Shown: positions 53,527 through 62,125 of the stretch, piece by piece
How positions within the stretch are numbered: the first letter of the stretch is position 1
How the letters are laid out: each line of letters begins with the position of its first letter
DNA from: Microvirga sp. BSC39
GTDB taxonomy: Bacteria > Pseudomonadota > Alphaproteobacteria > Rhizobiales > Beijerinckiaceae
Direction: 5' to 3'
Length of the DNA stretch: 64,000 nt
Assembly: GCF_000739015.1 (NCBI RefSeq)
Contig: NZ_JPUG01000063.1
Location: 1-64,000, forward strand
Notes under the pieces: generated by a model
Told to the model about the DNA's origin: nothing
Database searches by the model: none
The model's input: only the letters and a program-made list of their open reading frames with translations
Program-made: the position numbers and the translations under genes

Positions 53527-54182
53527 CGGACCACCTCGACGATGCGGAACCGAATACTGTCGCCTGGCTGCAGCAGGACGGGTGGATCGCGGGACGCGTC
53601 AAAGAACGTCGTTGATGTCGTGCCGATCGTATTCCAGCCACTGGGACCGGCCGAGGCCGATACGCCGGTCTGGGATCCTCCAATCGAGACCGCGCCGCCC
53701 GGAAGCTTCAGCACCGGCACCTTCCTGCGCGGTGTGGCGATGCGTGCGTCCATCCCGCCAAGATAGCAGTAGCCGGGATGGCTTCCGATCGCGTAAACGG
53801 GATAGAGCGGACTGGCATGAATCTCGGCAATTTCGTGCGGGCACAAGCCAGTATGGGCGACGACATCCGCCATGTGCGGCCCCCCTTCCCCTCCATAGAC
53901 GACTGGCAGCTCAATCGTGCGCCCCTGTAGGATCATTGGTGTCGCTGCGTCCCAGGCGGAGTGCAGACGTGTCTCGAGCGGCGCAAGCGACCGCGGCGGC
54001 ACCGAGAAGCTCACGAGGAGGTTGTTGACGCCGGGTACGGCTTCGCTCACTTCCGGCCAAGTATCCACCTCACGGGCAAGCGACCAAATCCGCCATTGTG
54101 TCGTCAGGCTGGTCTCGCCCGGTGCTTCGAAGAGAAGCGCTCTGGTGCCCAGCAGGCTGATTTGGGGCTCCTTCACCATCAT
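53523..54182 (-). CDS. pxpB: 5-oxoprolinase subunit B-like (AHS1/KipI family)
   Basis: This 219-residue AHS1/KipI-family protein has [15 protein letters not shown] at the start, [10 protein letters not shown], and the conserved [23 protein letters not shown] and [22 protein letters not shown], with [17 protein letters not shown] near the end. It partners PxpC. It overlaps accC by four bases and pxpC by four, so the three are tightly coupled. Confidence 0.9.
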   Translation of the reverse strand: MMVKEPQISLLGTRALLFEAPGETSLTTQWRIWSLAREVDTWPEVSEAVPGVNNLLVSFSVPPRSLAPLETRLHSAWDAATPMILQGRTIELPVVYGGEGGPHMADVVAHTGLCPHEIAEIHASPLYPVYAIGSHPGYCYLGGMDARIATPRRKVPVLKLPGGAVSIGGSQTGVSASAGPSGWNTIGTTSTTFFDASRDPPVLLQPGDSIRFRIVEVVR

Positions 54183-55531
54183 GCGGAGGCCTCGGCTTTC
54201 AGCAATTGCTCAAGATAATGGATATCGAACCCGCCCTCGATGAAGCCTGGCTCGTCCAGAATCCTTCTGTGCAAGGCAAGGTTCGTGGCGACACCCTCGA
54301 CCCTCATCTCGGACAGCGCCACCTTCAACCGCGCCATTGCCTCGTGCCGGGTCTGTCCATGAACAATGAGCTTGGCGATCATCGAGTCGTAGTAGGGCGG
54401 TACGGCCGCTCCCGCGGCGATGTGACTGTCGACTCGCACGCCAGGCCCACCCGGAACGTCGAACCGTGTGATCTGCCCCGGGGATGGTGCGAAGGTGGTG
54501 GGATCTTCGGCATTGATCCGGCATTCGAAAGCGTGACCGTGGCAGGAGATATCAGCTTGGCTAAGGGTGAGGGCCTCGCCGCGTGCAACCCTAATGCCTT
54601 CGGCCACGATATCGATTCCGGTGGTCGCTTCAGTCACTGGATGCTCGACCTGCACCCGCGTATTCATCTCGATGAAGAAGAATTCCTCTTGCTCGACCAG
54701 GAACTCGAAGGTGCCGACACCCTGATAGCCGATCCGCCGGCAGGCCTCGACACAGCGCTCGCCGATCCTGGCGACGAGGCCGCCCGGCAGGCCCGGAGCT
54801 GGGGCTTCCTCCAATACTTTCTGATGGCGGCGCTGGAGGGAGCAATCGCGACTGCCGAGCCAGAGTGCCGTGCCATAAGCGTCAGCCAGCACCTGGATCT
54901 CGACGTGGCGCGGATGCTCGAGAAACTTTTCGGCATAGATCTCTGGATTGCCGAAGGCGCGGCGCGCCTCCTCGCGAACAAGCGCAAACGCATCGGCAAG
55001 CTCCGAACGGGACCGGACGACTCGCATGCCGCGACCGCCTCCTCCGCCTGCCGCCTTGAGGATCAACGGAAGGCCGATCTCACCGGCGACCGATTGCAAA
55101 GCCTCCAGGTCGTCGGGCAGGGCTCCCTCTGAGCCGGGCACGCACGGCACGTTTGCCTCGCGCATGGCACGCTTGGCTGCAACCTTGTCGCCCATGGTGC
55201 GAATGCATGCCGGGCTCGGCCCGATGAACGTCAGACCTGATCGGGCGACGTCGTCGGCAAAGGCGGCATTCTCAGACAGGAACCCATATCCGGGATGAAT
55301 GGCTTGTGCACCCGTCACCTCCGCAGCAAGCAAAATCGCGGCACCATCGAGATAGCTCTTCCCTGCCGGAGCGGGGCCGATACACACGGCGGTATCCGCG
55401 TATTTCACGTGGGGGGCATCTCGGTCGGCCTGCGAATAGACGGCGACCGTCCGCAACCCAAGCGTTCGGCAGGCCCGCTGGATCCGAAGGGCAATTTCGC
55501 CGCGATTGGCTATGAGAACATTGTCGAACAT
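54179..55531 (-). CDS. accC: Biotin carboxylase (AccC type)
   Basis: The 450-residue biotin carboxylase adds CO2 to biotin using ATP and bicarbonate. [21 protein letters not shown] starts it; [15 protein letters not shown] is the ATP-grasp glycine loop (about 155-170); [35 protein letters not shown] and [10 protein letters not shown] are catalytic motifs. The length equals E. coli AccC. It starts six bases after accB. Because it lies with pxpB/pxpC rather than alpha/beta acyl-CoA carboxyltransferases, it probably serves a dedicated, non-fatty-acid reaction. Confidence 0.93.
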   Translation of the reverse strand: MFDNVLIANRGEIALRIQRACRTLGLRTVAVYSQADRDAPHVKYADTAVCIGPAPAGKSYLDGAAILLAAEVTGAQAIHPGYGFLSENAAFADDVARSGLTFIGPSPACIRTMGDKVAAKRAMREANVPCVPGSEGALPDDLEALQSVAGEIGLPLILKAAGGGGGRGMRVVRSRSELADAFALVREEARRAFGNPEIYAEKFLEHPRHVEIQVLADAYGTALWLGSRDCSLQRRHQKVLEEAPAPGLPGGLVARIGERCVEACRRIGYQGVGTFEFLVEQEEFFFIEMNTRVQVEHPVTEATTGIDIVAEGIRVARGEALTLSQADISCHGHAFECRINAEDPTTFAPSPGQITRFDVPGGPGVRVDSHIAAGAAVPPYYDSMIAKLIVHGQTRHEAMARLKVALSEMRVEGVATNLALHRRILDEPGFIEGGFDIHYLEQLLKAEASA

Positions 55532-55537
55532 TGGCGC

Positions 55538-55996
55538 TCAAACGATCCGCAGGAGGGACTGGCCGGCGGCGACTTCGTCGCCGGTCGTGACGAACACAGC
55601 GTCGATCACGCCATCCCGTTCAGCCGTAACAGGATTGAACATTTTCATAGCTTCAACAGTACAGAGAGTGGTGCCGGTCGTGACGGCCTGGCCCACGGCC
55701 ACGAAGGGCGGCGCATCCGGCGAAGGACCCAAATAGACAATCCCGGACAAGGGGGCGGTGACATCGTTCGTGGAGGCTGCGGATTTGACGGACGCCGGGG
55801 ACTCGCGACGAGAGGAGTCCGGGCGAGTGTGCGTCACAGTCGGTGTTGACGCTGCCCCACTGGTTAAGGGCGCGGACCCCATGGCCCCCGTCTCGCGCGT
55901 CAGTCGCAGAGTCCAGCCATCCTTGCTGACCTCCACTTCAACAAGGTCGGATGCGCTCATCGCATCGATTAGTGCTTTGATCTCGTCGAGTGTCAT
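55538..55996 (-). CDS. accB: Biotin carboxyl carrier protein (AccB type)
   Basis: A 152-residue carrier from ATG 55996; a GTG three codons earlier is possible. The N-terminus (TLDEIKALIDAMSASDLVEVEV) is the AccB docking helix, a Ser/Thr/Pro linker follows, and the C-terminal domain carries TVEAMKMFNPV with the biotinylated K118. It is the first gene of the carboxylase operon. A Nac-type palindrome lies 91 bases upstream. Confidence 0.92.
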   Translation of the reverse strand: MTLDEIKALIDAMSASDLVEVEVSKDGWTLRLTRETGAMGSAPLTSGAASTPTVTHTRPDSSRRESPASVKSAASTNDVTAPLSGIVYLGPSPDAPPFVAVGQAVTTGTTLCTVEAMKMFNPVTAERDGVIDAVFVTTGDEVAAGQSLLRIV

Positions 55997-56086
55997 GAGG
56001 ATCACCGGTCCGTCACCGTGACGGGCCTATGTTCCTGACGCTAGCAGCCGCTCAAAAGGGAGGCCAAGACAGATTGTCTCTGTGCC

Positions 56087-56103
56087 CATAAGAGCAGCTT
56101 ATG
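56087..56103. promoter_or_regulatory. CATAAG-N5-CTTATG palindrome, Nac-type site
   Basis: A perfect 17-base palindrome fitting ATA-N9-TAT. It overlaps the stop codon of the LysR gene and lies 91 bases upstream of accB, where an operator for the carboxylase operon is expected. Confidence 0.6.
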
Positions 56104-57040
56104 CTCTCTTGAGGACGCCTTCCTCTTGAGATGAGAGCATATTACCGGGCAGTTCCCGAACAAGTTCCAGCAGAATCAGCCTGATCGCGGCGGCTGGCTC
56201 GGACAGAGGAAGGTGGTCCGATTGGCAGAGTGCCAGGGGCACCTCAATGGCGGGATCAACAATCCGCGCATGCCACGCCGATGTGGACTCCACAACCTGC
56301 TTCGCCATTGAGCCGGGCAGGACCGTCACGCCCATTCCTGCCGCGATCACGGAAGCCAGCGTGCTCGCCGACTCGATCTCGGCGACGACGCGAGGGACAA
56401 GCCCTATACCAGCGCACGCCGCGTCCACGACTTTGCGGACCACATTATAAGGGCGAGGGAGGAAAAGATCCATTTCGCCGAGCCGTTCGAGAGGCACGGG
56501 ATCCAACGGAGCCGGGATGCTGCTGGGGCCCACCAAGTAGAGGCTTTCGCGCAGAAGAGGCTGGAACGTGAGCCCGTGCACCGACTGCCCCCCGCCGTAC
56601 AGCACGGCGAGATCCATTCTGCCGTTCATTACGAGTTCCGAGAGTGTGGTCCCATAGGTCTCGTTGAGGTAAAGCACGACCCCGGGATGACGGCTTCTTG
56701 TGGCCACCAGCAAAGGCATGGCGAGGCCAGCGGCAGCGGTGCCCGGTGCAAGGCCGACGGACACGGCGCCGGAAATACCCTCTCCGGCGGCCCTCATATC
56801 AACCCGCGCCTGATCGCATTGCCGAAGAATGAGCTGAGCGTGGCGATACAGGACCTTGCCTGCCTCCGTCGGCGTCACGCCCCGCGGCGTGCGAACCAGG
56901 AGCTGTTGGCGGACTTCGGACTCCAGTGTTGCCAATTGCTGGCTCAAAGCGGGCTGAGCCACGTGAAGGATATCTGCCGCCTGTGTCAGATTGCCGATAT
57001 CGACAATCTTCACGAAGTACTGGAGGCGTTTGAGGTTCAT
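56099..57040 (-). CDS. LysR-family regulator, Nac-like
   Basis: A 313-residue LysR protein starting at ATG 57040 (NLKRLQYFVKIVDIGNLTQAADILHVAQPALSQQLATLE), the position matching Nac starts; the frame continues to 57088. The HTH covers about residues 3-60. The effector domain (about 90-295) contains SGAVSVGLAPGTAAAGLAMPLL and VIAAGMGVTVLPGSMA. Residue runs and the RQCDQA segment resemble enterobacterial Nac, the nitrogen assimilation control protein, more than other LysR types, by recollection. It is divergent from rraA, and three palindromes fitting the Nac pattern lie at nearby promoters. Confidence 0.88.
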   Translation of the reverse strand: MNLKRLQYFVKIVDIGNLTQAADILHVAQPALSQQLATLESEVRQQLLVRTPRGVTPTEAGKVLYRHAQLILRQCDQARVDMRAAGEGISGAVSVGLAPGTAAAGLAMPLLVATRSRHPGVVLYLNETYGTTLSELVMNGRMDLAVLYGGGQSVHGLTFQPLLRESLYLVGPSSIPAPLDPVPLERLGEMDLFLPRPYNVVRKVVDAACAGIGLVPRVVAEIESASTLASVIAAGMGVTVLPGSMAKQVVESTSAWHARIVDPAIEVPLALCQSDHLPLSEPAAAIRLILLELVRELPGNMLSSQEEGVLKRA

Positions 57041-57096
57041 GATCCGATCACCGCTCCCGGCACTGGACATGATCTGGGCTCCTCCCACTCGCGAGC

Positions 57097-57113
57097 CATA
57101 AGATTTTCCTATG
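57097..57113. promoter_or_regulatory. CATAAG-N5-CCTATG site in the LysR/rraA divergent promoter
   Basis: A 17-base near-palindrome that fits ATA-N9-TAT exactly but has one break in the longer ATAAG-N5-CTTAT symmetry. It is 57 bases upstream of the LysR start and 83 bases upstream of the RraA-family gene, typical for an autoregulatory LysR site. Confidence 0.6.
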
Positions 57114-57195
57114 TTGGCAGACTGAACTTGTCTTGGCTAGTCTCCGGGCGTCCCGTTAGCTGTCAGGGATCAATTAGAGATCCGTGAGCTGACAA

Positions 57196-57861
57196 ATGAC
57201 AAACAGCATTAGGAAACACCCCTCGGCTCCATCGGCCGATCCTGAGCTCATCGCAACCCTGAAACAGATCCCAGTCGCTCTTCTCAGTGACCAGCTGCAG
57301 CGCAACCGGGGCAGCACCGGGCTCCAACCCTATCATCACCCTGCCCCGCTGGCGGGCACTGCGGTGACGGTGCGGACGCGAGCTGGCGATAACTTGGCAA
57401 TTCTGCGAGCTTTCGACATCTGCAGGCCCGGCGATGTGCTCGTGATCGACGCCGACGGGGATATCGCCAATGCGCTTGTCGGCGGGATCATGACATTCTA
57501 TGCCGCAAGCGTGGGCGTGGCCGGGATGGTCCTCGATGGCGCCATCCGCGACGTTGCCGAGATCCGCGAGCGTCCTTTCCCCGTGTACGCCAGAGGCGTC
57601 AATCACCGAGGTCCGTACAAAGACGGTCCCGGGGCAATCAATGTCCCTGTATCTGTTGGCGGGATGGCAGTTTGCCCCGGCGACATCGTCGTCGGCGATC
57701 AGGATGGGCTTGTCGTGCTCTCTCGCGAGGAGGCGCCGACCGTTATCGAGAAGGCTTTTCTTCAGAAGCAGAAGGAAGAAGAGACCATGCAGGCTATCAG
57801 AGACGGCAGATGGGACCGCTCGTTTGTCGACGCGCTGGAAGCACGCAGCATCAACGTGTGA
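57196..57861 (+). CDS. RraA-family protein (HMG/CHA aldolase-like)
   Basis: A 221-residue RraA/DlpA-family protein. VALLSDQLQRNRGSTGLQP, AGTAVTVRTRAGDNLAI, DVLVIDADGDIANALVGGIM and GMVLDGAIRDVAEIRERPFPVYARGV are the family motifs; the R-D pair in GAIRD (with preceding G-G-x-M) corresponds to the metal-aldolase site. Members are oxaloacetate decarboxylases/4-hydroxy-4-methyl-2-oxoglutarate aldolases or the RNase E inhibitor RraA; alphaproteobacterial copies near catabolic genes are usually aldolase-like. The C-terminus has a charged helix (LQKQKEEETMQAIRDG). Confidence 0.85.
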   Translation: MTNSIRKHPSAPSADPELIATLKQIPVALLSDQLQRNRGSTGLQPYHHPAPLAGTAVTVRTRAGDNLAILRAFDICRPGDVLVIDADGDIANALVGGIMTFYAASVGVAGMVLDGAIRDVAEIRERPFPVYARGVNHRGPYKDGPGAINVPVSVGGMAVCPGDIVVGDQDGLVVLSREEAPTVIEKAFLQKQKEEETMQAIRDGRWDRSFVDALEARSINV

Positions 57862-58010
57862 TGCATCTGCTCGGATCGAGATGCACGAAGCCCGATCCAA
57901 GATACCGACGAGAGCGTCCGCGTGGCGGCTTACCCCATAGAGGCATGCGACGTGAATTTCCCCAATAGCTGACGCCGCAGGATTTTTTGCGAAGCAAGCG
58001 CTGGTAACAG

Positions 58011-58030
58011 CTGCCTTTGACTAAAGGCAG
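58011..58030. promoter_or_regulatory. CTGCCTTT-GACT-AAAGGCAG hairpin before the aminotransferase
   Basis: A perfect 8-base stem with a 4-base loop ends 14 bases before the aminotransferase ATG, just in front of its AAGG ribosome site. It could be an operator or a leader hairpin that affects translation. The interval 57862-58010 holds nothing else recognised. Confidence 0.45.
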
Positions 58031-58044
58031 GATTAACAAGGACA

Positions 58045-59253
58045 ATGACGATGCTTCAACTCGCAAGCCGTCTCCAAAATGTGAAGGTTTCTGCATCCGC
58101 AGCCATGACGGACAAAGCACGTGAGCTTCGCTCACAGGGCGTTCAGATCGTCAGCCTGTCATCGGGTGAGCCTGACTTCGCGACGCCGCAGCATGCAATT
58201 GAGGCAGCCCACCAGGCCGCACTAGCGGGCGACACCAAGTACCCCGCCCAACCAGGCACCGCAGCGTTGAGGGCTGCCGTTCAGCGCAAGTTCAAGCGGG
58301 AGAACAATCTGGATTACACGCTTGATGAGATCCTGGTCGCCAACGGGGGCAAGCAAATCATCTTCAACGCACTTCTCGCGACGTGCAACCCTGGCGATGA
58401 AGTTGTGATTCCCGCGCCCGGTTGGATTACGTATGCTGATATAGCACTCTTCGCCGAAGCGACGCCCATTGCTGTGCCCTGCCCTGAGAACAATCACTTC
58501 AAACTTCGGGCTGATGATCTTGATGCTGCGATTACGCCAAGCACCAAGTGGCTCATCCTGAACTTTCCTAATAACCCAACTGGTGCAGCCTGCACTCGCA
58601 CTGAGATGCGAACCATCGCCGATGTGATGCTGAGACACCCCCATGTATGGATTCTAACCGACGATATTTACGAGCACCTTACCTATGATGGCTTCGAGTT
58701 CTGCACGATTGCAGAGATCGAGCCTAAACTTAAGAATCGCGTGCTGACTGTAAACGGAGCTTCAAAAGCCTATGCAATGACGGGGTGGCGCATCGGTTAC
58801 TGCGGCGGCCCAAAAGAATTGATAGCTGCGATGAACAATGTTCATGGACAGGCAACGGGCGGAATTTGCACGCTAAGTCAGGCCGCAGCAGTTGCGGTCT
58901 TAGAAGGGCCCCAGGATCTTCTGAGGGAGCGCGCCGACGTCTACCGTGACAGGCGCGACTTGGTCGTTGAACTGCTCAACGATATCCCGGGTATCACCTG
59001 TCATAAGCCAGAGGGCGCATTCTATGTATTCCCGAACATCGCCGGCTGCATCGGCAAGACGACTGAGCGGGGGCGCCGTATTGAGTCCGACACGGACTTT
59101 GTCTCGGCACTCTTGGAAGAGCAGCATGTCGCCACGGTGCAGGGTAGCGCCTATGGCATGAGTCCCTACTTCAGGATCTCCTATGCCACGGACACAGAGA
59201 CTTTGAAGGAAGGGTGCCGTCGCATCTCACGCTTCTGCGCAGCTTTACGCTGA
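58045..59253 (+). CDS. Class I/II PLP aminotransferase (aspartate aminotransferase type)
   Basis: This 402-residue subgroup-I aminotransferase (AAT type 1b-like) has SLSSGEPDFATP, YPAQPGTAALRAAV, NGGKQIIFNALLATCNPGDEVVIPAPGW, NFPNNPTGAACT, DDIYEHL and the PLP-lysine motif NGASKAYAMTGWRIGYCGGP. FRISYATDTETL carries the C-terminal substrate Arg. ATGs at 58045 and 58051 are both possible behind AAGG. It likely transaminates aspartate, glutamate or a related amino acid; placed beside rraA it may feed a keto acid into that aldolase. Confidence 0.9.
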   Translation: MTMLQLASRLQNVKVSASAAMTDKARELRSQGVQIVSLSSGEPDFATPQHAIEAAHQAALAGDTKYPAQPGTAALRAAVQRKFKRENNLDYTLDEILVANGGKQIIFNALLATCNPGDEVVIPAPGWITYADIALFAEATPIAVPCPENNHFKLRADDLDAAITPSTKWLILNFPNNPTGAACTRTEMRTIADVMLRHPHVWILTDDIYEHLTYDGFEFCTIAEIEPKLKNRVLTVNGASKAYAMTGWRIGYCGGPKELIAAMNNVHGQATGGICTLSQAAAVAVLEGPQDLLRERADVYRDRRDLVVELLNDIPGITCHKPEGAFYVFPNIAGCIGKTTERGRRIESDTDFVSALLEEQHVATVQGSAYGMSPYFRISYATDTETLKEGCRRISRFCAALR

Positions 59254-59537
59254 GTTGAAGGCTTACCTGTGACAAGCCCGGATGAGCATCATTGCACCGG
59301 ACAGGTTGTGCACGCAGTAGTTTGTGAGGCGAAGCGAAGGGCGGGTATCCGCCTGCCAAGCCGCGGTCTGCGTTTGGGCAGAGGCATCCTGCAATCAGGC
59401 TGAAATGCGGCCGCTCACAACGGGATGCAGGTCAACAGAACCTATCGGAGACGGAGAGTAGATCACCCCTGCTCCTCCTCTCCTGGCTAAGTTTCCCTGC
59501 CATGTAGAAGACCCAGCTACCCTCAAGGAGTTAACAG

Positions 59538-60110
59538 ATGACAGCAATAACCGCCTCGGTTACGCCACTCGACCGGCTGTGGCCACGAACGGCAGGGAGC
59601 AATGCCCTGCGCACCGCTACTCTCATCCTCCTCGGAACCGGGTTGCTGGCCCTGTCTGCACACATCCAAGTCCCCTTCTGGCCTGTGAAGCTCTCCTTGC
59701 AAACTTTCGTGGTGCTCGTCATTGGCATTGCCTACGGCAGCCGTCTCGGCGGGGCGACGATCGTGGCTTATCTCATTGAGGGTGCGACTGGCTTGCCCGT
59801 GTTCCAGAGCGGTGCCGGCATAGCCTACATGATGGGTCCAACGGGAGGTTTCCTCCTCGGGTTTGTGCTTGCCGCGGTCGTGATCGGACATTTCACTGAG
59901 CGCAGCATGCTGAACCGATTTCCGACAGCCGTTGCAGCCCTCCTGATTGCAGAGGCAGCTATTTACATTCCCGGAGTAGCTTGGCTGGCGGTCCTCTTCG
60001 GTCCTGCAAAGAGCATTGCGTTCGGTCTCACACCCTTCCTGGCCGGTGAGGCTCTCAAGATAGGACTGGTCCTTGCCCTTGTTCCCGCTATTCGGCGGAT
60101 GACTCAATAA
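59538..60110 (+). CDS. bioY: Biotin transporter substrate-binding component BioY
   Basis: BioY is the biotin-binding S component of an ECF-type importer. The 190 residues have six hydrophobic segments. Signatures include LSAHIQVPFWPVKLSLQTFVVLVIGIAYGSRLG, GLPVFQSGAGIAYMMGPTGGFLLGFVLAAVVIG and the C-terminal LFGPAKSIAFGLTPFLAGEALKIGLVLAL. AAGGAG lies eight bases before the ATG. No bioM/bioN genes follow, so it may act alone or use a shared module. It sits close to biotin-dependent genes. The leader 59254-59537 shows no riboswitch that I can recognise. Confidence 0.93.
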   Translation: MTAITASVTPLDRLWPRTAGSNALRTATLILLGTGLLALSAHIQVPFWPVKLSLQTFVVLVIGIAYGSRLGGATIVAYLIEGATGLPVFQSGAGIAYMMGPTGGFLLGFVLAAVVIGHFTERSMLNRFPTAVAALLIAEAAIYIPGVAWLAVLFGPAKSIAFGLTPFLAGEALKIGLVLALVPAIRRMTQ

Positions 60111-60183
60111 CTAAGGAGCCTCCCCAACTCGAGGAGATATCACCTCTTATGTGCTGACTAGAGCATCGGACAGGAAGGTGGAT

Positions 60184-61143
60184 TTAAGAGGTTTCCGTCG
60201 GGGCTGCCGACGCGGTCGTCACCCGCTGACCGTCCTCGGCATCGGCCGCGGCTCCGGTCCCAGTGGCGGCATGACGCGTCATCTCGTCCTGAATCCATCT
60301 TGAAAGGCGCCGAACATCCTCACGCGCGCGGACATGCGGTGCGATCCAAAGATGCAGCTCGTGGGGTCCCGGGACGAACCCGACAGGAGCGACCAGATGA
60401 CCTCGCTCGATCTGGTCCGCCACCAAGATGCGAGGTGCAACCGCGATGCCCAGGCCGTAGGAGGCGGCCTGGATCAGCAGATAGTGGTGCTCGTACGTCT
60501 CATGCGCCCGGAGGTTCAGGTGCGATCGGCCGATCATGGTCAGCCACTCGGACCAGGCGTCGGGGCGCGTCGCCGTGCCCAGGATGCGTGCCCGCGTGAG
60601 ATCCTCCGGCTTGTGCAGTTCCAGACGCTCCGCGTAGTCAGGGTGGCAGATAGGACCGACGTCCTCGCGCAGCAGCGGCCTGACGATCACGTCCTCCGGT
60701 GCGTGGTACGTGCTTAGGCGGATCGCTAGGCTCACCTCCTCCCGGACGAAATCCACCGCGCCGTAGTTTATATTGAGGCGGACCTCGATCGCGGGATTGT
60801 CGCGCTTGAACGTCCGCAGCCGGGGAATGAGCCAGTTCATCGCGATGGTCGCGGAGCACGACAGGGTCAGCGGCCCCGGGGCAAGGCGCGCCACGCCTTG
60901 ATGCATGAGCTCGAAGGCCTGTCCCAGATTGACGGCGAGCTGGGAACCCGCCGGCGTCGGCGCGACGGATTTCGGCAGCCGGAGCAGGAGCGGTAGGCCG
61001 AACTGGGCCTCCAGCTCCCGGATGTGCCGGCTAACGGCGCCATGCGTGACGCCGAGTTCGGCTGCCGCGGCCGACATGCTGCCCAACCGCACCGTCGTCT
61101 CGAAGGCACGAAGGGCATTCAAGGGCAGGCGGGGTAGCGGCAT
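60184..61143 (-). CDS. LysR-family regulator (GcvA type)
   Basis: This 319-residue LysR protein starts PLPRLPLNALRAFETTVRLGSMSAAAAELGVTHGAVSRHIRELEAQFGLPLLLR, the arrangement typical of GcvA-like regulators. The effector domain includes VDFVREEVSLAIRLSTY, HLNLRAHETYEHHYLLIQAASYGLGIAVAPRILVADQIERGHLV. The C-terminal tail (about 290-319) is Ala/Thr-rich and longer than usual. It is divergent from an SDR, RuBisCO-like and kinase operon, with a T-N11-A palindrome between, so it probably controls that operon. Confidence 0.9.
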   Translation of the reverse strand: MPLPRLPLNALRAFETTVRLGSMSAAAAELGVTHGAVSRHIRELEAQFGLPLLLRLPKSVAPTPAGSQLAVNLGQAFELMHQGVARLAPGPLTLSCSATIAMNWLIPRLRTFKRDNPAIEVRLNINYGAVDFVREEVSLAIRLSTYHAPEDVIVRPLLREDVGPICHPDYAERLELHKPEDLTRARILGTATRPDAWSEWLTMIGRSHLNLRAHETYEHHYLLIQAASYGLGIAVAPRILVADQIERGHLVAPVGFVPGPHELHLWIAPHVRAREDVRRLSRWIQDEMTRHAATGTGAAADAEDGQRVTTASAAPTETS

Positions 61144-61166
61144 GGCACGGGTCTCGGCAATCCCTT

Positions 61167-61187
61167 GGTGTCAGGAAATCTCACACC
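61167..61187. promoter_or_regulatory. LysR-type GGTGT-N11-ACACC operator
   Basis: Five-base perfect arms around an 11-base centre give the canonical T-N11-A LysR box, with symmetry continuing inward (GGTGTcAG...CTcACACC). It lies 24 bases upstream of the LysR start and 96 bases upstream of the SDR ATG, in a 139-base divergent promoter. Confidence 0.65.
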
Positions 61188-61282
61188 ATCCTGCGCCGAT
61201 TTGCAATGTCGCCGGCCAGGCGCTGCATGTAGGGTTGCTCCAATCAAGAAAAAATCGACCTTATCAGACCGGGAGTTACGCC

Positions 61283-62077
61283 ATGACGGAACGGTTGAAG
61301 GACAAGGTTGCCATTGTCTTTGGAGCCGGATCCGTTGGACCCGGCTGGGGCAACGGCAAGGCAACAGCCGCCCTGTTCGCCGCCAACGGCGCGCATGTGA
61401 TCTGCGTCGACATCGACCAGGATGCCGCCGAGGAAACGGCGGGCATTATCACCCGCGAGGGCGGGCGCGCTTCGGCCCGCTCGTGTGACGTCACCGCCTC
61501 GGCCGCCGTTTCCAATCTCGTTGCTAACGTCGTGCGTGAGCACGGCCGCATCGACGTGCTCCACAACAATGTCGGCTATGCCACGATGGGCGGCCCAATC
61601 GAGCTCGACGAGGCCGCATGGCAGCGGACCTTCGACCTCAACGTCAAGAGCTGCTTCATCTCCTGCAAGCACGTGCTGCCGCACATGCTGGAGCGGAAAT
61701 CCGGCGCGATCGTCAACGTCTCGTCGATCGCCGCAATCCGGTACACGGGCTATCCCTATACCGCCTACTACGCCGCCAAGGCGGCAGTGAACAACTTCAC
61801 CATGGGACTGGCCCTGCAATACGCCAGGGACGGCATCCGCGTGAACGCGATCATGCCGGGCCTGATGAACACGCCGCTGATCTTCCAGCAGATTTCCGGG
61901 CAATACCCTGATGCCGATGCCATGGTGGCGGCCCGCGATGCCGCCTGCCCGACTGGCAAGATGGGTACGGCCTGGGACATCGCCAAGGCGGCACTGTTCC
62001 TGGCCTCGGATGATGCAGCCTACATCACGGGCGTCAGCCTCCCAGTTGATGGCGGGCTCAGTTGCCGCGCGGCCTGA
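61283..62077 (+). CDS. SDR family oxidoreductase
   Basis: This 264-residue classical SDR starts at ATG 61283 (GGGAG seven bases upstream); the upstream frame overlaps the LysR gene. VAIVFGAGSVGPGWGNGKATAALFAANGAHV is an SDR cofactor loop with an insertion of several residues, followed by NNVGYATMGG, catalytic Ser in NVSSIAAIRYTGYPYTAYYAAKAAV and LPVDGGLSCR. It is the first gene of an operon with the RuBisCO-like protein and a DUF1537 kinase. An oxidation in sugar-acid catabolism, such as making a 3-oxo acid, is likely. Confidence 0.85.
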   Translation: MTERLKDKVAIVFGAGSVGPGWGNGKATAALFAANGAHVICVDIDQDAAEETAGIITREGGRASARSCDVTASAAVSNLVANVVREHGRIDVLHNNVGYATMGGPIELDEAAWQRTFDLNVKSCFISCKHVLPHMLERKSGAIVNVSSIAAIRYTGYPYTAYYAAKAAVNNFTMGLALQYARDGIRVNAIMPGLMNTPLIFQQISGQYPDADAMVAARDAACPTGKMGTAWDIAKAALFLASDDAAYITGVSLPVDGGLSCRAA

Positions 62078-62125
62078 GGCCCAACCGACGCCTCGCACCT
62101 CACCCCTTTTTCGTCAGGAACGACC

